Shown here: piece by piece, positions 1 through 7,348 of the stretch | Layout: every line of letters starts with the position of its first letter | Position numbering within the stretch: the stretch's first letter is position 1 | Source of the DNA: Avichristensenella sp031549105 | GTDB taxonomy: Bacteria > Bacillota > Clostridia > Christensenellales > Aristaeellaceae | DNA length: 10,404 bases | Assembly (NCBI GenBank): GCA_031549105.1 | Contig: JAVBQK010000046.1 | Location: forward strand, 1 to 10,404 | Direction of reading: 5' to 3' | Made by a program: the position numbers and the translations under genes | The notes under the pieces: generated by a model | The model's database searches: none | Told to the model about the DNA's origin: nothing | The model's input: the letters and a program-made list of their open reading frames with translations, nothing else

Positions 1-264
1 GCGTTCGCGCTCGCCGGCGATGGAGCCTGCCGTCAGCGCGGGGGCAACCTTGATGATCAGCGCTAACTGCATGACTGACACGTAGATATACGTCTCAATG
101 CCGGCCCGCAGGTTGCCCAGCGACAGCTGTGCTTTCTGCAGCGTGACCAGCGCCACACCCGATACCAACAGCAGGAATACCACATACAGTGTCAGCAGCA
201 GCGGCGCACGGTAGGAGCGCATGCGCCGGGTCATCGACGATTCGAAGATCGGATTACGCATCAT
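1..264 (-). CDS. ABC-2 type transporter permease, N-terminal part (cut by window edge)
   Basis: This is the membrane subunit of an ABC-2 type transporter; only the first 88 residues are in the window and the frame stays open to base 1. A basic N-terminus (MMRNPIFESSMTRRMRSYRA) leads into a hydrophobic helix at about residues 21-40, and a second helix starts near residue 58. Residues 74-88 (APALTAGSIAGERER) match the PALTAG-x-x-GERE stretch common in ABC-2 permeases of Firmicutes. The start codon overlaps the last 11 bases of the upstream ATPase gene, and the SD GGAGGTGA lies six bases before the ATG at 264; a second ATG follows immediately at 261. The overlap and order indicate translation coupled to the ATPase and assembly into one complex. 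Substrate and direction cannot be read; ABC-2 permeases are usually exporters. Confidence 0.88.
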   Translation of the reverse strand, partial: MMRNPIFESSMTRRMRSYRAPLLLTLYVVFLLLVSGVALVTLQKAQLSLGNLRAGIETYIYVSVMQLALIIKVAPALTAGSIAGERER

Positions 265-1171
265 TGCGCGTCACCTCCATGAATACAGTTTCCAGGTTGA
301 CCGGCGGCCTGTGGAAGTCTGTGACGCGGACGCCCGCGCCGACGAGCCTCGCAAGCAGCGCCGCTGTATCGCCGATATAATCCATATAGAGCGCGCCTTC
401 TTCGTTCATCTCCAGCCTGGTAATCCCCTCGGTCTCCTTCAGCAGGCGAATGGCGTCGTCCTTCTCGCCGTCCATGCGGATGACCAGCTGCGACTCGCCG
501 CGCATGCGCTGCGCCAGCGCGTCCATGTCCCCGGAGAAAATCAGCGTGCCATGGTCCAGGATGCTCAGCGAATCGCACAGCTCGGACAGCTCCGGCAGGA
601 TGTGGGACGAGATGAGCACCGTCTTGTTCAGGTCCTTCAGCGAGCGCAGGATGCCTTTCATTTCGGCGCGCGCGCGCGGGTCCATGCCGGAGGCAGGCTC
701 ATCCAGGATGATCAGCGACGGGTCATGGATCAGGCTGCGCGCCAGGCACAGGCGCTGCTTCATGCCGCGCGAGAGGGTATCGACATACGCTTCGCGCTTG
801 TCCGAGAGGAAGACTAGCTCTAGCAGCTGCGAAGCCATGCGCGTGCGATCCTTGTAGGGCAGGCCGTAGCAGCTGCCGTAGAAATCCAGGTACTCATGCA
901 CCTTCAGCCCGTCATACACGCCGAAGAAGTCCGGCATATAGCCCACCATGCGGCGGACCTGGCGCGGATTCTGGCGCACATTGACATCATCAATCCACGC
1001 GTCCCCGCTGGTTGCGGGCAGAAGGCTTGCGAGAATCCGCATCGTGGTGGTCTTTCCCGCGCCATTGGGACCGACGAAGCCATGCAGCTTGCCACCGGAA
1101 ATTTCCAGGCACAGGCCGTCCAGCGCGGTAAAATCGCCGTACTGCTTGGTCAAATTATCCGTGCGAAGCAT
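254..1171 (-). CDS. ABC transporter ATP-binding protein
   Basis: This is a 305-residue nucleotide-binding subunit that powers the adjacent ABC-2 permease by ATP hydrolysis at the inner face of the membrane. Visible motifs in order are Walker A GPNGAGKT (34-41), a signature motif in the variant form LSRGMKQR (133-140), Walker B LIILDEP (153-159) with the D-loop SGMDP, and the switch histidine H190 in ISSH. At the Q-loop position the sequence reads GYMPDFF (77-83), so the usual glutamine is absent. Residues from about 215 form an extra C-terminal domain of the type seen in ABC-2 ATPases (DUF4162-like by position, not verified). The ATG abuts the TAA of the preceding exported-protein gene without any spacer, with an AAGG-type SD inside that gene. 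Subfamily resembles CcmA/YhaQ-like ATPases; substrate unknown. Confidence 0.95.
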   Translation of the reverse strand: MLRTDNLTKQYGDFTALDGLCLEISGGKLHGFVGPNGAGKTTTMRILASLLPATSGDAWIDDVNVRQNPRQVRRMVGYMPDFFGVYDGLKVHEYLDFYGSCYGLPYKDRTRMASQLLELVFLSDKREAYVDTLSRGMKQRLCLARSLIHDPSLIILDEPASGMDPRARAEMKGILRSLKDLNKTVLISSHILPELSELCDSLSILDHGTLIFSGDMDALAQRMRGESQLVIRMDGEKDDAIRLLKETEGITRLEMNEEGALYMDYIGDTAALLARLVGAGVRVTDFHRPPVNLETVFMEVTRNDA

Positions 1172-3772
1172 TTACTTCACCTTCCCTTTCAGCGCGATTA
1201 CCGGCGCCTGCATGCCGGCATAGCGGTTGGCGGACTCGGCAGGCACGTACCTGACATATAGCGCGCCTTCCTCATCAATATAGGGCGCCCAGTCCTCGCC
1301 ATCCATGGACACGGTCAGCAGCAGCTGCGAATCCCATTCCGCGGTCTCGTTGTTGAACAGGTACACCGTGGGCATCACGTCGTAGGACATGGCCGTCAGC
1401 GTCATTTTCTCCAGCGTGTAAGTTTCGTACTCGGGGAGTACGAAGCGCACCGACACCGGAGAGCCCAGCTGCAGGTACGTATCCTGCGTGCCATAGTTGT
1501 TGTTCCCATTGCTCTGGGTATCCGTTTCGTTCGGCACGCGCGGCTTTTTGTCTTCGCCCTGATCCACAACGATCTCGCAGGGAATGGAGCCTTGCGGGAA
1601 CATCACAATACCCGTGGGGCCAATGGGTTCAAACTCCATCTTGCTGCCGATGACAGCGGTGTGCGCGGTGCGGCTGACGGGCGCATCGTTGATGGTGACC
1701 GCAACCTTGCCCAGCGCATCGTTGAACGCGAAGAAATAATAAGAGGAGGATGCGCCGTACATCGGCATACTGTTTTCGAACAGGTAGATCATGGATTCCT
1801 TGCTGCGTGCTACGGGGTCATTATAGTTGGCTTCATTATCCGTGCCATAGACCGCCGCGCGCATGAAGCTGGAGACGTTGTCATTATAGTAGCCGGAAGT
1901 GCTCATTGAGGCGGGATCAACATCCAGCGGCACATACATCACATCCGGTTGCAGCTTGAACGCAGGATCGCTGTGATCGATTCCCTTGCTGGTCAGCTTC
2001 ATCACAATATCCACCGTCTGCCCGGGGAGAATATCCTTGGGGAGGCAGTAGCCGAATGAAGTCAGCACGATGCAATCCTTGAGCAGGAACTCGGAGTTGT
2101 TGGTGATGCTGCCATGCACGCCGTCTTCTTCCATCCACAGGCGCGCATCAATGCCACCTACATCCGCCTCCACGCTTTCCACCTGCAGCATCTTGGCGTT
2201 CCACGCGTCATAGGCCGCAAAGCCGACCGTAGGCTGCGAACCGTACAGGTAGCGCTGGCGGAGGTTCTGCGGGCGGTACAGCTTGTCCGTTGAGTTGTCG
2301 TCATAGTAGTAGCCGCCATATTCTGTCGATACCACGGTGGGCAGCATCGCCTGATCGGTGCGGACCGTCAGTTCGCCGCTATCCGGCGTGGCGACGCCGA
2401 TGTAGGTGCTCACCTGCGCGCCATCCTTGCCCAGCAATACGCGGGAGGAGGAAAGCGCGACGGGGTTATTCATGTCGGACCGGCCGCTCATCAGCATCAA
2501 CAGGCCCGCGAACACCACGGCCGCCGCAGGGACAAAGCCCCACATCCATTCACGCTTATCAAACTTTTTCAGCAACAAATATCCGCCAAAGCCCACCACC
2601 AGTAGGTATAGCGCCAGCACGAGGAATACCGGCAGTGCACTTTCACTGTTGGTGATGCGCAGCGCGTTGATCAGCTCATTCGCGCGGTAGGGATCGTTGT
2701 AGCGCGAGTTCTCCAGCGTGTTGAGCATCGTCTGGTACTGCGAAGGGATGCTCTGGCGCAGAAGCCTCGGCCAGAAAGCGGACATCGACGTCCAACCGGT
2801 GAGGGGCTTGCCGCCCATGTCGAACGCGGTGGTGAAGATCATGCCCTCGGTAACGCGCGTCAGCTTGACCAGGCCCTTTTCGCCGTCTTTGATCAGCGCG
2901 CCGCTTGCGGACATCTCATTGAGCCACGCGCTCTCGCCGACCGGCTTGGGCGCGATGGATACATAGGACGTCAGCGCCGGGGTGATGTCTTCCGCCACGG
3001 TGATCTTGCCCGCGGTAAGGTCTGTCCACTGCGAGAAGAACGGATAGCCCATCGCAGCCTTCGCACCACCCGAGACGAAGACATAGCCGCCCTTGTGCAG
3101 CCAGCCCTTAAACGCTTGCTGTTGCTCCTCGCTCAGCGTCCGCGCATCGATGCCATCCACCGCGATGATCGAAAAACAGCTGAGCAGGTCGGCCGTATCG
3201 GGAAAGTTATCAACTGTCAGCGGCACGGTAAGCCAGGTTTCTCCGCGAAGCGTGTCCTGGTTGTTGGCGCGCTGGTTGAGATACGTGAGCGCCTGCGGAT
3301 CATCCGACAGCACGCCGATGGTCACCGTCTCCGGCGCAATCAGCCGTGCGGCGGTGATGCGCTCCTCGGCGATGATTTCGCCGTTCTGCGTAAGCTCCAC
3401 GGCGTACATGTCCTGGCGGAGCTGCGGCTTGATGGGCAGCTGCACCTTCTTCGTCGCCCCAGCGGCCAGCGTCAGCGGGATCTCATAGCGATCATACTGC
3501 GTCTGGCTTAGGAACACGTTGACGCCGACCGTGCCCTCAAAATCCGCGCCGTTATTCGTCACGGTGACAAACAGCGGAACCCAGCGGGTCAGCACAATCA
3601 GGCCGTCATAGCCCAGCGTGGCTTCTATGGTAAAATCGTGGTTGATGACCGGCGCTGCGGTCGGAACCGGGGACGGGCTTACAGTAACCTCGGGCATATC
3701 CGAGGCGCCCGCGCTCACACTCAGCAGGGTCAGCGCGAGCAAAATGGCGAGAAAAAAGCCTTTCTTTCGCAA
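1172..3772 (-). CDS. Large exported membrane-anchored protein with GATase-like domain, partner of the ABC transporter
   Basis: I chose the TTG at 3772 as start (866 aa): AAGGAGGG lies eight bases upstream and the product begins with a clean signal peptide (MRKKG, hydrophobic 6-20, AGA near 21-23). A longer reading from another TTG at 3814 has no SD. After a Ser/Pro/Thr-rich linker come a beta-rich Ig-like region (about 45-145), an alpha/beta region resembling GATase-like/DUF4350 domains (about 148-260, with IIAVDG, a predicted LSEEQQ helix and VFVSGG), two membrane helices (about 379-401 and 410-430) joined by a basic loop, and a long second extracytoplasmic part to the end. Signal peptide plus two helices place both large parts outside. 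It directly precedes the ABC ATPase, so it probably acts as an auxiliary subunit of that transporter, in the manner of GldG-like proteins; this role is inference. No catalytic triad is evident. Confidence 0.85.
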   Translation of the reverse strand: MRKKGFFLAILLALTLLSVSAGASDMPEVTVSPSPVPTAAPVINHDFTIEATLGYDGLIVLTRWVPLFVTVTNNGADFEGTVGVNVFLSQTQYDRYEIPLTLAAGATKKVQLPIKPQLRQDMYAVELTQNGEIIAEERITAARLIAPETVTIGVLSDDPQALTYLNQRANNQDTLRGETWLTVPLTVDNFPDTADLLSCFSIIAVDGIDARTLSEEQQQAFKGWLHKGGYVFVSGGAKAAMGYPFFSQWTDLTAGKITVAEDITPALTSYVSIAPKPVGESAWLNEMSASGALIKDGEKGLVKLTRVTEGMIFTTAFDMGGKPLTGWTSMSAFWPRLLRQSIPSQYQTMLNTLENSRYNDPYRANELINALRITNSESALPVFLVLALYLLVVGFGGYLLLKKFDKREWMWGFVPAAAVVFAGLLMLMSGRSDMNNPVALSSSRVLLGKDGAQVSTYIGVATPDSGELTVRTDQAMLPTVVSTEYGGYYYDDNSTDKLYRPQNLRQRYLYGSQPTVGFAAYDAWNAKMLQVESVEADVGGIDARLWMEEDGVHGSITNNSEFLLKDCIVLTSFGYCLPKDILPGQTVDIVMKLTSKGIDHSDPAFKLQPDVMYVPLDVDPASMSTSGYYNDNVSSFMRAAVYGTDNEANYNDPVARSKESMIYLFENSMPMYGASSSYYFFAFNDALGKVAVTINDAPVSRTAHTAVIGSKMEFEPIGPTGIVMFPQGSIPCEIVVDQGEDKKPRVPNETDTQSNGNNNYGTQDTYLQLGSPVSVRFVLPEYETYTLEKMTLTAMSYDVMPTVYLFNNETAEWDSQLLLTVSMDGEDWAPYIDEEGALYVRYVPAESANRYAGMQAPVIALKGKVK

Positions 3773-3780
3773 ATGGGAAA

Positions 3781-3822
3781 CCCTCCTTAACGTCGCTACA
3801 ATAATCAGACGCAAAAGGAGGG
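3781..3822 (-). promoter_or_regulatory. Leader hairpin sequestering the Shine-Dalgarno of the exported-protein gene
   Basis: In the minus-strand transcript CCCUCCUU (bases 3822-3815) is perfectly complementary to AAGGAGGG (3788-3781), the SD of the TTG-started gene. Inside this 8-bp stem a second 4-bp stem CGUC/GACG (3811-3808 with 3794-3791) pairs after a small UUG/UU internal loop, leaving a 13-base terminal loop. The whole SD is therefore buried. No U-run follows, so it does not look like a terminator. The preceding nadE stop codon is at 3862-3864, about 40 bases before the hairpin, so ribosomes leaving nadE would not melt it. Translational control is inference; the pairing is directly visible. 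Confidence 0.7.
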
Positions 3823-3861
3823 CAAATAGTTCACACTTTGGTAAAAAATAGTCGAATCCTA

Positions 3862-4602
3862 TTAAAGAATAGCGTCATTTGTGTAGGTCAGTGGTAGACG
3901 GCGCTTGTGCTCGCTGCGCGCGTGAAAGCCGTCGATGATCGCGCGGTCGCGCGCGCCAGCCTCTCCTGTCCTGAGAAAGCCGTCGATTGCCGCATAGGTG
4001 ACACCCATCTCCGCCTCATCCGTCTGCCCATCGAACAGGCCGCCGGAAGGGGCTTTTTGCAGGATGGAGTCAGGTGCGTTCAGGTAGCGTAGGAACTCAT
4101 ACACCTCGGTGACGGTCAGGTCGGCGATGGGGTTTACATCATACGCGCCGTCGCCCCACTTGGTGAAGTAGCCCATGTAGTTCTCACTGCGGTTGCCGGT
4201 GCCGACCACCAACAGGTTTTCCGTCGCGGCGATGGCGTATAGCGCCGTCATGCGCAGACGGGGGGCAATGTTGTTCAGCGCGGCATCGCTCAGCGGGCAG
4301 ACCACCTGCGCGGCGGCAATCATCGCATCCCGGACGGCGGTAAGATCCACCGTCCGCACCTGGATGCCGTATTGCGCAGCAATAGCCTCCGCGTCGCGCA
4401 TATCCTCATCAAAGTTCCGACGCGCATGGCAGGGGAGCATCACGCCCAGCGTACTTTCCGACGCGTACCGGCAGAGAATCCCCACCAGCGCGCTGTCCTT
4501 GCCACCGCTGTTGCCAAAGATGAACCCCTTTGCACCGCTATCTTTCAGCGCGTTTTGCAAGAACGCAACGCGCCTTTCCATCTCTTGCTGATAGTCTCGC
4601 AT
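3862..4602 (-). CDS. nadE: NH3-dependent NAD+ synthetase
   Basis: This gene encodes NAD+ synthase (EC 6.3.1.5), which adenylates and amidates deamido-NAD+ to NAD+ in the cytoplasm as the last step of NAD biosynthesis. The 246-residue protein is a single synthetase domain with no N-terminal glutaminase, so ammonia should be the nitrogen donor. Visible motifs are the ATP-pyrophosphatase P-loop SGGKDS (32-37), GTGNRSE (134-140), GYFTKWGDGAYDVNPIADL (144-162), and KAPSGGLFDGQTDE (183-196), all characteristic of NadE. The P-loop has K where SGGIDS is most common. The ATG is six bases after the tldE stop, and AAAGGA lies only two bases before it, an unusually short spacing that suggests re-initiation from tldE. 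Another ATG at codon 8 has no SD. Functionally unrelated to its protease neighbours as far as is known. Confidence 0.95.
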   Translation of the reverse strand: MRDYQQEMERRVAFLQNALKDSGAKGFIFGNSGGKDSALVGILCRYASESTLGVMLPCHARRNFDEDMRDAEAIAAQYGIQVRTVDLTAVRDAMIAAAQVVCPLSDAALNNIAPRLRMTALYAIAATENLLVVGTGNRSENYMGYFTKWGDGAYDVNPIADLTVTEVYEFLRYLNAPDSILQKAPSGGLFDGQTDEAEMGVTYAAIDGFLRTGEAGARDRAIIDGFHARSEHKRRLPLTYTNDAIL

Positions 4603-4608
4603 ATTCCT

Positions 4609-5943
4609 TTACTTTCCCGCGACGGACAGCGCCTTCACCCATACCGAGGGGGATTCGGCGGAGCCGAGCGACTGGCGGATGTCGCTGCCGACCGCAACGA
4701 TATCCTTGAGCATCTGAAAGAAGTTGCCCGCGATGGTTACCTGCTCGACGGCGCGCGCCTTTTTGCCGTTTTCCACGAGGAACCCCTTGGAGAGCAGCGA
4801 GAAATCGCCGGATACGGGGTCCGCGCCCGCATGTAGGCCCGCCACGTCGGTGACCACCAGGCCGCTTCCCATCGCCAGCATCAGCGCATCCAGGTCCATG
4901 TCGCCGGGCTTTATATAGAAGTTTGTCGGCGCAACGGTGACCGGGCCCGCATATCCGCCGCGCGCGGCGTTGCCTGTGGTGGTGCAGCCGGCCTTCTTGG
5001 CGGTCTTGAGGTTATGCAGCAGCGTCATCAGCACGCCGCTATCCACAACGTTCTTGGTGTAGGTCGCCACGCCTTCCGCGTCAAAGGGGCGCGTGGCGGC
5101 ACCGTTCTTCTTCAGCGGGTCGTCCACGATCGTCACGCACGGCGCGGCGATGGTTTCACCCTCCTTGCCCTTGAGCAGCGAGAGGCCCTTCTGCGCCGCC
5201 TCGGCGCTGAAGATGCCGCTGAACACGCCCAGCATGCTGCCCATTGCGGTGTTGCGGAAGATGATGGGCATCTCGCCGCTATCACATGGTGCGGCATCCA
5301 GGTAGTCGACTGCCTCTTCCACCGATTCGCGCGCGATCGCTTCCGCGCCCAGCTCCGCTAGGTTATGCGCGCCTTTATAGGCCATGCCAGTGGTGGTGCG
5401 TGCCCCTTCGCGGGCGATCGAGCCGACATAGGCGACGCTGTAATCCGCCGTATGCGAAAGGTTCAGGCCATGCGTGTTGACGATACGCTGCGTACCGCGC
5501 TGCGTTTCCACGCCGACATAGTTCAGCTCCTTCACGCGCGGATCAAGCGAGCGGCCCAGCCGATCCAGCTCAAGCGCCAGCTCCAGGAGGGCATCGACCG
5601 TTCCAGAATCGCCGGTGCAGTCCACCGTCTCGTAGGCAGGGCTGCCCGCAAAAATGAACTGCTCGTCTTCATCATTGATCAGCGCCGCGCTCTCCAGTAC
5701 ACTCTTCACCAGCATGCCGATGGCGGCTTCATCCAGCGCCTCGGTGTAGGCCGTACCCATTTTGCCGTTCACCAGCCCGCGCAGCGACAGCCCGCCGGTG
5801 GTGTTAACCGAATACACCTCTATCTCGCCCGCGCGCACCTGGGTCTCGAACGCCTCGGACTGCTGGAAACAGGCCTCCGCCTCGGCAATGCCGGCCGCCT
5901 GCGCGGCCTTGAGGAGGTCTTGAATGAATGTTTCTTGCGTCAT
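4609..5943 (-). CDS. tldE: TldE/PmbA family metalloprotease-partner protein
   Basis: This 444-residue protein is the TldE (PmbA) partner of the TldD/TldE cytoplasmic protease. In E. coli the heterodimer degrades unfolded peptides, matures microcin B17 by removing its leader, and affects CcdA stability; TldE itself lacks the zinc site. The sequence agrees: no HExxxH motif is present, while the C-terminal family pattern VTIAGNFFQMLKDI followed by VGSDI and an SxSxWV-like end is clear. Internal family features include GLSLRGLVNGKMGTAYTEAL near the N-terminus and MGSGLVVTDVAGLHAGADP with SGDFSLLSKGFLVENG in the C-terminal half. The ATG at 5943 is one base after the tldD stop (TAA-C-ATG), with GGAGG eight bases upstream inside tldD. 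The two subunits are therefore coupled in translation. Length matches the E. coli protein (about 450). The natural substrate here is unknown. Confidence 0.94.
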   Translation of the reverse strand: MTQETFIQDLLKAAQAAGIAEAEACFQQSEAFETQVRAGEIEVYSVNTTGGLSLRGLVNGKMGTAYTEALDEAAIGMLVKSVLESAALINDEDEQFIFAGSPAYETVDCTGDSGTVDALLELALELDRLGRSLDPRVKELNYVGVETQRGTQRIVNTHGLNLSHTADYSVAYVGSIAREGARTTTGMAYKGAHNLAELGAEAIARESVEEAVDYLDAAPCDSGEMPIIFRNTAMGSMLGVFSGIFSAEAAQKGLSLLKGKEGETIAAPCVTIVDDPLKKNGAATRPFDAEGVATYTKNVVDSGVLMTLLHNLKTAKKAGCTTTGNAARGGYAGPVTVAPTNFYIKPGDMDLDALMLAMGSGLVVTDVAGLHAGADPVSGDFSLLSKGFLVENGKKARAVEQVTIAGNFFQMLKDIVAVGSDIRQSLGSAESPSVWVKALSVAGK

Positions 5944-5944
5944 G

Positions 5945-7324
5945 TTATCTCCCTCCGACCGTCAGGGTGGAAATGCGGATGGTAGGCTGTCCTACATTCG
6001 TCGGTACGCTGCCGCTGACGGAGCCGCACATGCCCTGCCCGCATGAGACAACCTTGCCCACACGGTCAATCCGGGTGAGCACCTCGCTGCCGCGCCCAAT
6101 CAACGATGCGCCGCGCACCGGGGTATCAATCTTGCCACCCTTGACCAGGTAGCCCTCGTCCACAGCAAAGTTGAACTCGCCCGTCGTCGGGTTCACCGAT
6201 CCGCCGCCCATCGCCACGGCAAGGAGGCCGTCGCCCATCGTCGCGATCATCTCGTCCTCGTCGTCGTTCCCGGCGGCGATGTAAGTGTTGGTCATGCGCG
6301 AAGTAGGCGCGTACTTGTAGCTCTCGCGACGGCCGGAGCCGGTGGACGGCATGCCCATGCGCAGGCCGTTGAGCTTGTCGATCATGTAGTTTTTGAGAAT
6401 GCCGTTTTCGATCAGCACGATCTTCTGGGTCTTTGTGCCCTCGTCGTCAATGTTCAGGCTGCCCCAGGAGTTGCGTTCGGTGCCGTCGTCGATGGCGGTA
6501 ACACAGTCGGCCGCAATCTTCTGGCCCAGCTTGCCGGAAAACTCACTCTGGCCGTGCGCAACGCTCGTCGCCTCCAGCGAGTGGCCGCACGCCTCGTGGA
6601 ACACGACGCCGCCGAAGCCGCCGCGCATCAGCACCGGCATCACGCCCGCGGGACAGACCGGCGCATGCAACATGCGCACTGCGCGCTCGCCGGCCTGTTT
6701 GCCGGCCGCCGCCGGATCAATGGTCTCAAACAGCTCGATGCCGCGCATCGCCCCGGGACCTTCCACGCCGGTTTGGTTCTCCGTGCCATTGGATGCGACG
6801 GCAATCGCCATCATGCGCGTATACACGCGCCGGTCATTGGTGAAGAGACCCTCACTGTTCGCGATCCAGACGCGCTGGTCATAATCGACATAGCGGGCCT
6901 GCGCCTGCACCACCTCGGCCCCGACGGCGCGGGCAGCCTTCGACGCCTCCCGCATCACCGCCAGGCGCGCCTTGTGCGCGACATCGGCAGGGTACTGCTT
7001 GATCATGTGGATGTTTCCGGCCGCCTTTTCGGTCAGCTGAATGTCGATGCCCTTGGGTGCGGAGCGCACGGCGGCGGCGACCTTTGCGGCCAAGTCCAGC
7101 ATCCCCGCACGGCTGGTGTCGTTTGAGTAGGCGTAGATGCAGCGCAGCCCGTGGAACACGCGCACGCCCACGCCATGGATACGGCCTGAGCTAATGGTTT
7201 CCACCGTGTCGTTGCGCATAGTGAGCACATTGTTGTGCCTGTCCTCCAGGAAAATTTCGGAGAAGTCGCCGCCTTCTTTCAGTGCGGCGGCCAAAACCTC
7301 CTGGGCAATGCGTGGATCGAGCAT
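5945..7324 (-). CDS. tldD: TldD family zinc metalloprotease
   Basis: This is the catalytic subunit of the TldD/TldE protease, 459 residues. The zinc-binding helix is HEACGH (H243, E244, H248) in the context GGFGGVVFHEACGHSLEA, typical of TldD, where the motif is HExxxH. A C-terminal GMCGSVSGSVPTNVGQP segment carries C433, which by comparison with E. coli TldD is the likely third zinc ligand. The N-terminal half has the family's SGRIHGVGVRVFHGLRC strand region and ANSEGLF. The ATG at 7324 follows AAAGGAGGG closely. It lies 24 bases behind the YugP-like protease gene and one base ahead of tldE, so the three should be one transcript. No peptide precursor gene of the RiPP type is visible in the window, so whether it matures a peptide or simply clears unfolded ones is open. 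Confidence 0.95.
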   Translation of the reverse strand: MLDPRIAQEVLAAALKEGGDFSEIFLEDRHNNVLTMRNDTVETISSGRIHGVGVRVFHGLRCIYAYSNDTSRAGMLDLAAKVAAAVRSAPKGIDIQLTEKAAGNIHMIKQYPADVAHKARLAVMREASKAARAVGAEVVQAQARYVDYDQRVWIANSEGLFTNDRRVYTRMMAIAVASNGTENQTGVEGPGAMRGIELFETIDPAAAGKQAGERAVRMLHAPVCPAGVMPVLMRGGFGGVVFHEACGHSLEATSVAHGQSEFSGKLGQKIAADCVTAIDDGTERNSWGSLNIDDEGTKTQKIVLIENGILKNYMIDKLNGLRMGMPSTGSGRRESYKYAPTSRMTNTYIAAGNDDEDEMIATMGDGLLAVAMGGGSVNPTTGEFNFAVDEGYLVKGGKIDTPVRGASLIGRGSEVLTRIDRVGKVVSCGQGMCGSVSGSVPTNVGQPTIRISTLTVGGR

Positions 7325-7348
7325 AAGGCCCTCCTTTGATATTGTAGA

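Noticed and set aside
221..817. Plus-strand open frame of 198 codons
   Set aside because: It is antisense to the well-supported ABC ATPase and has Arg/His/Ala/Gln-rich low-complexity composition with no recognisable motif, as expected for a shadow frame in GC-rich DNA.
3773..3814. Fourteen-codon N-terminal extension of the exported protein from a TTG at 3814
   Set aside because: There is no SD before it, it would place charged residues before the signal peptide, and it falls inside the leader hairpin; the TTG at 3772 has AAGGAGGG at good spacing.
3847..3863. AATAG/CTATT stem followed by T6 just after nadE, as an intrinsic terminator
   Set aside because: The stem has five pairs with one G-C only, too weak to count as a terminator, although a slight pause cannot be excluded.
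5365..5985. Plus-strand open frame of 206 codons
   Set aside because: It lies antisense to tldE and the tldD end, has the same Arg/His-rich shadow composition and no SD or motif.
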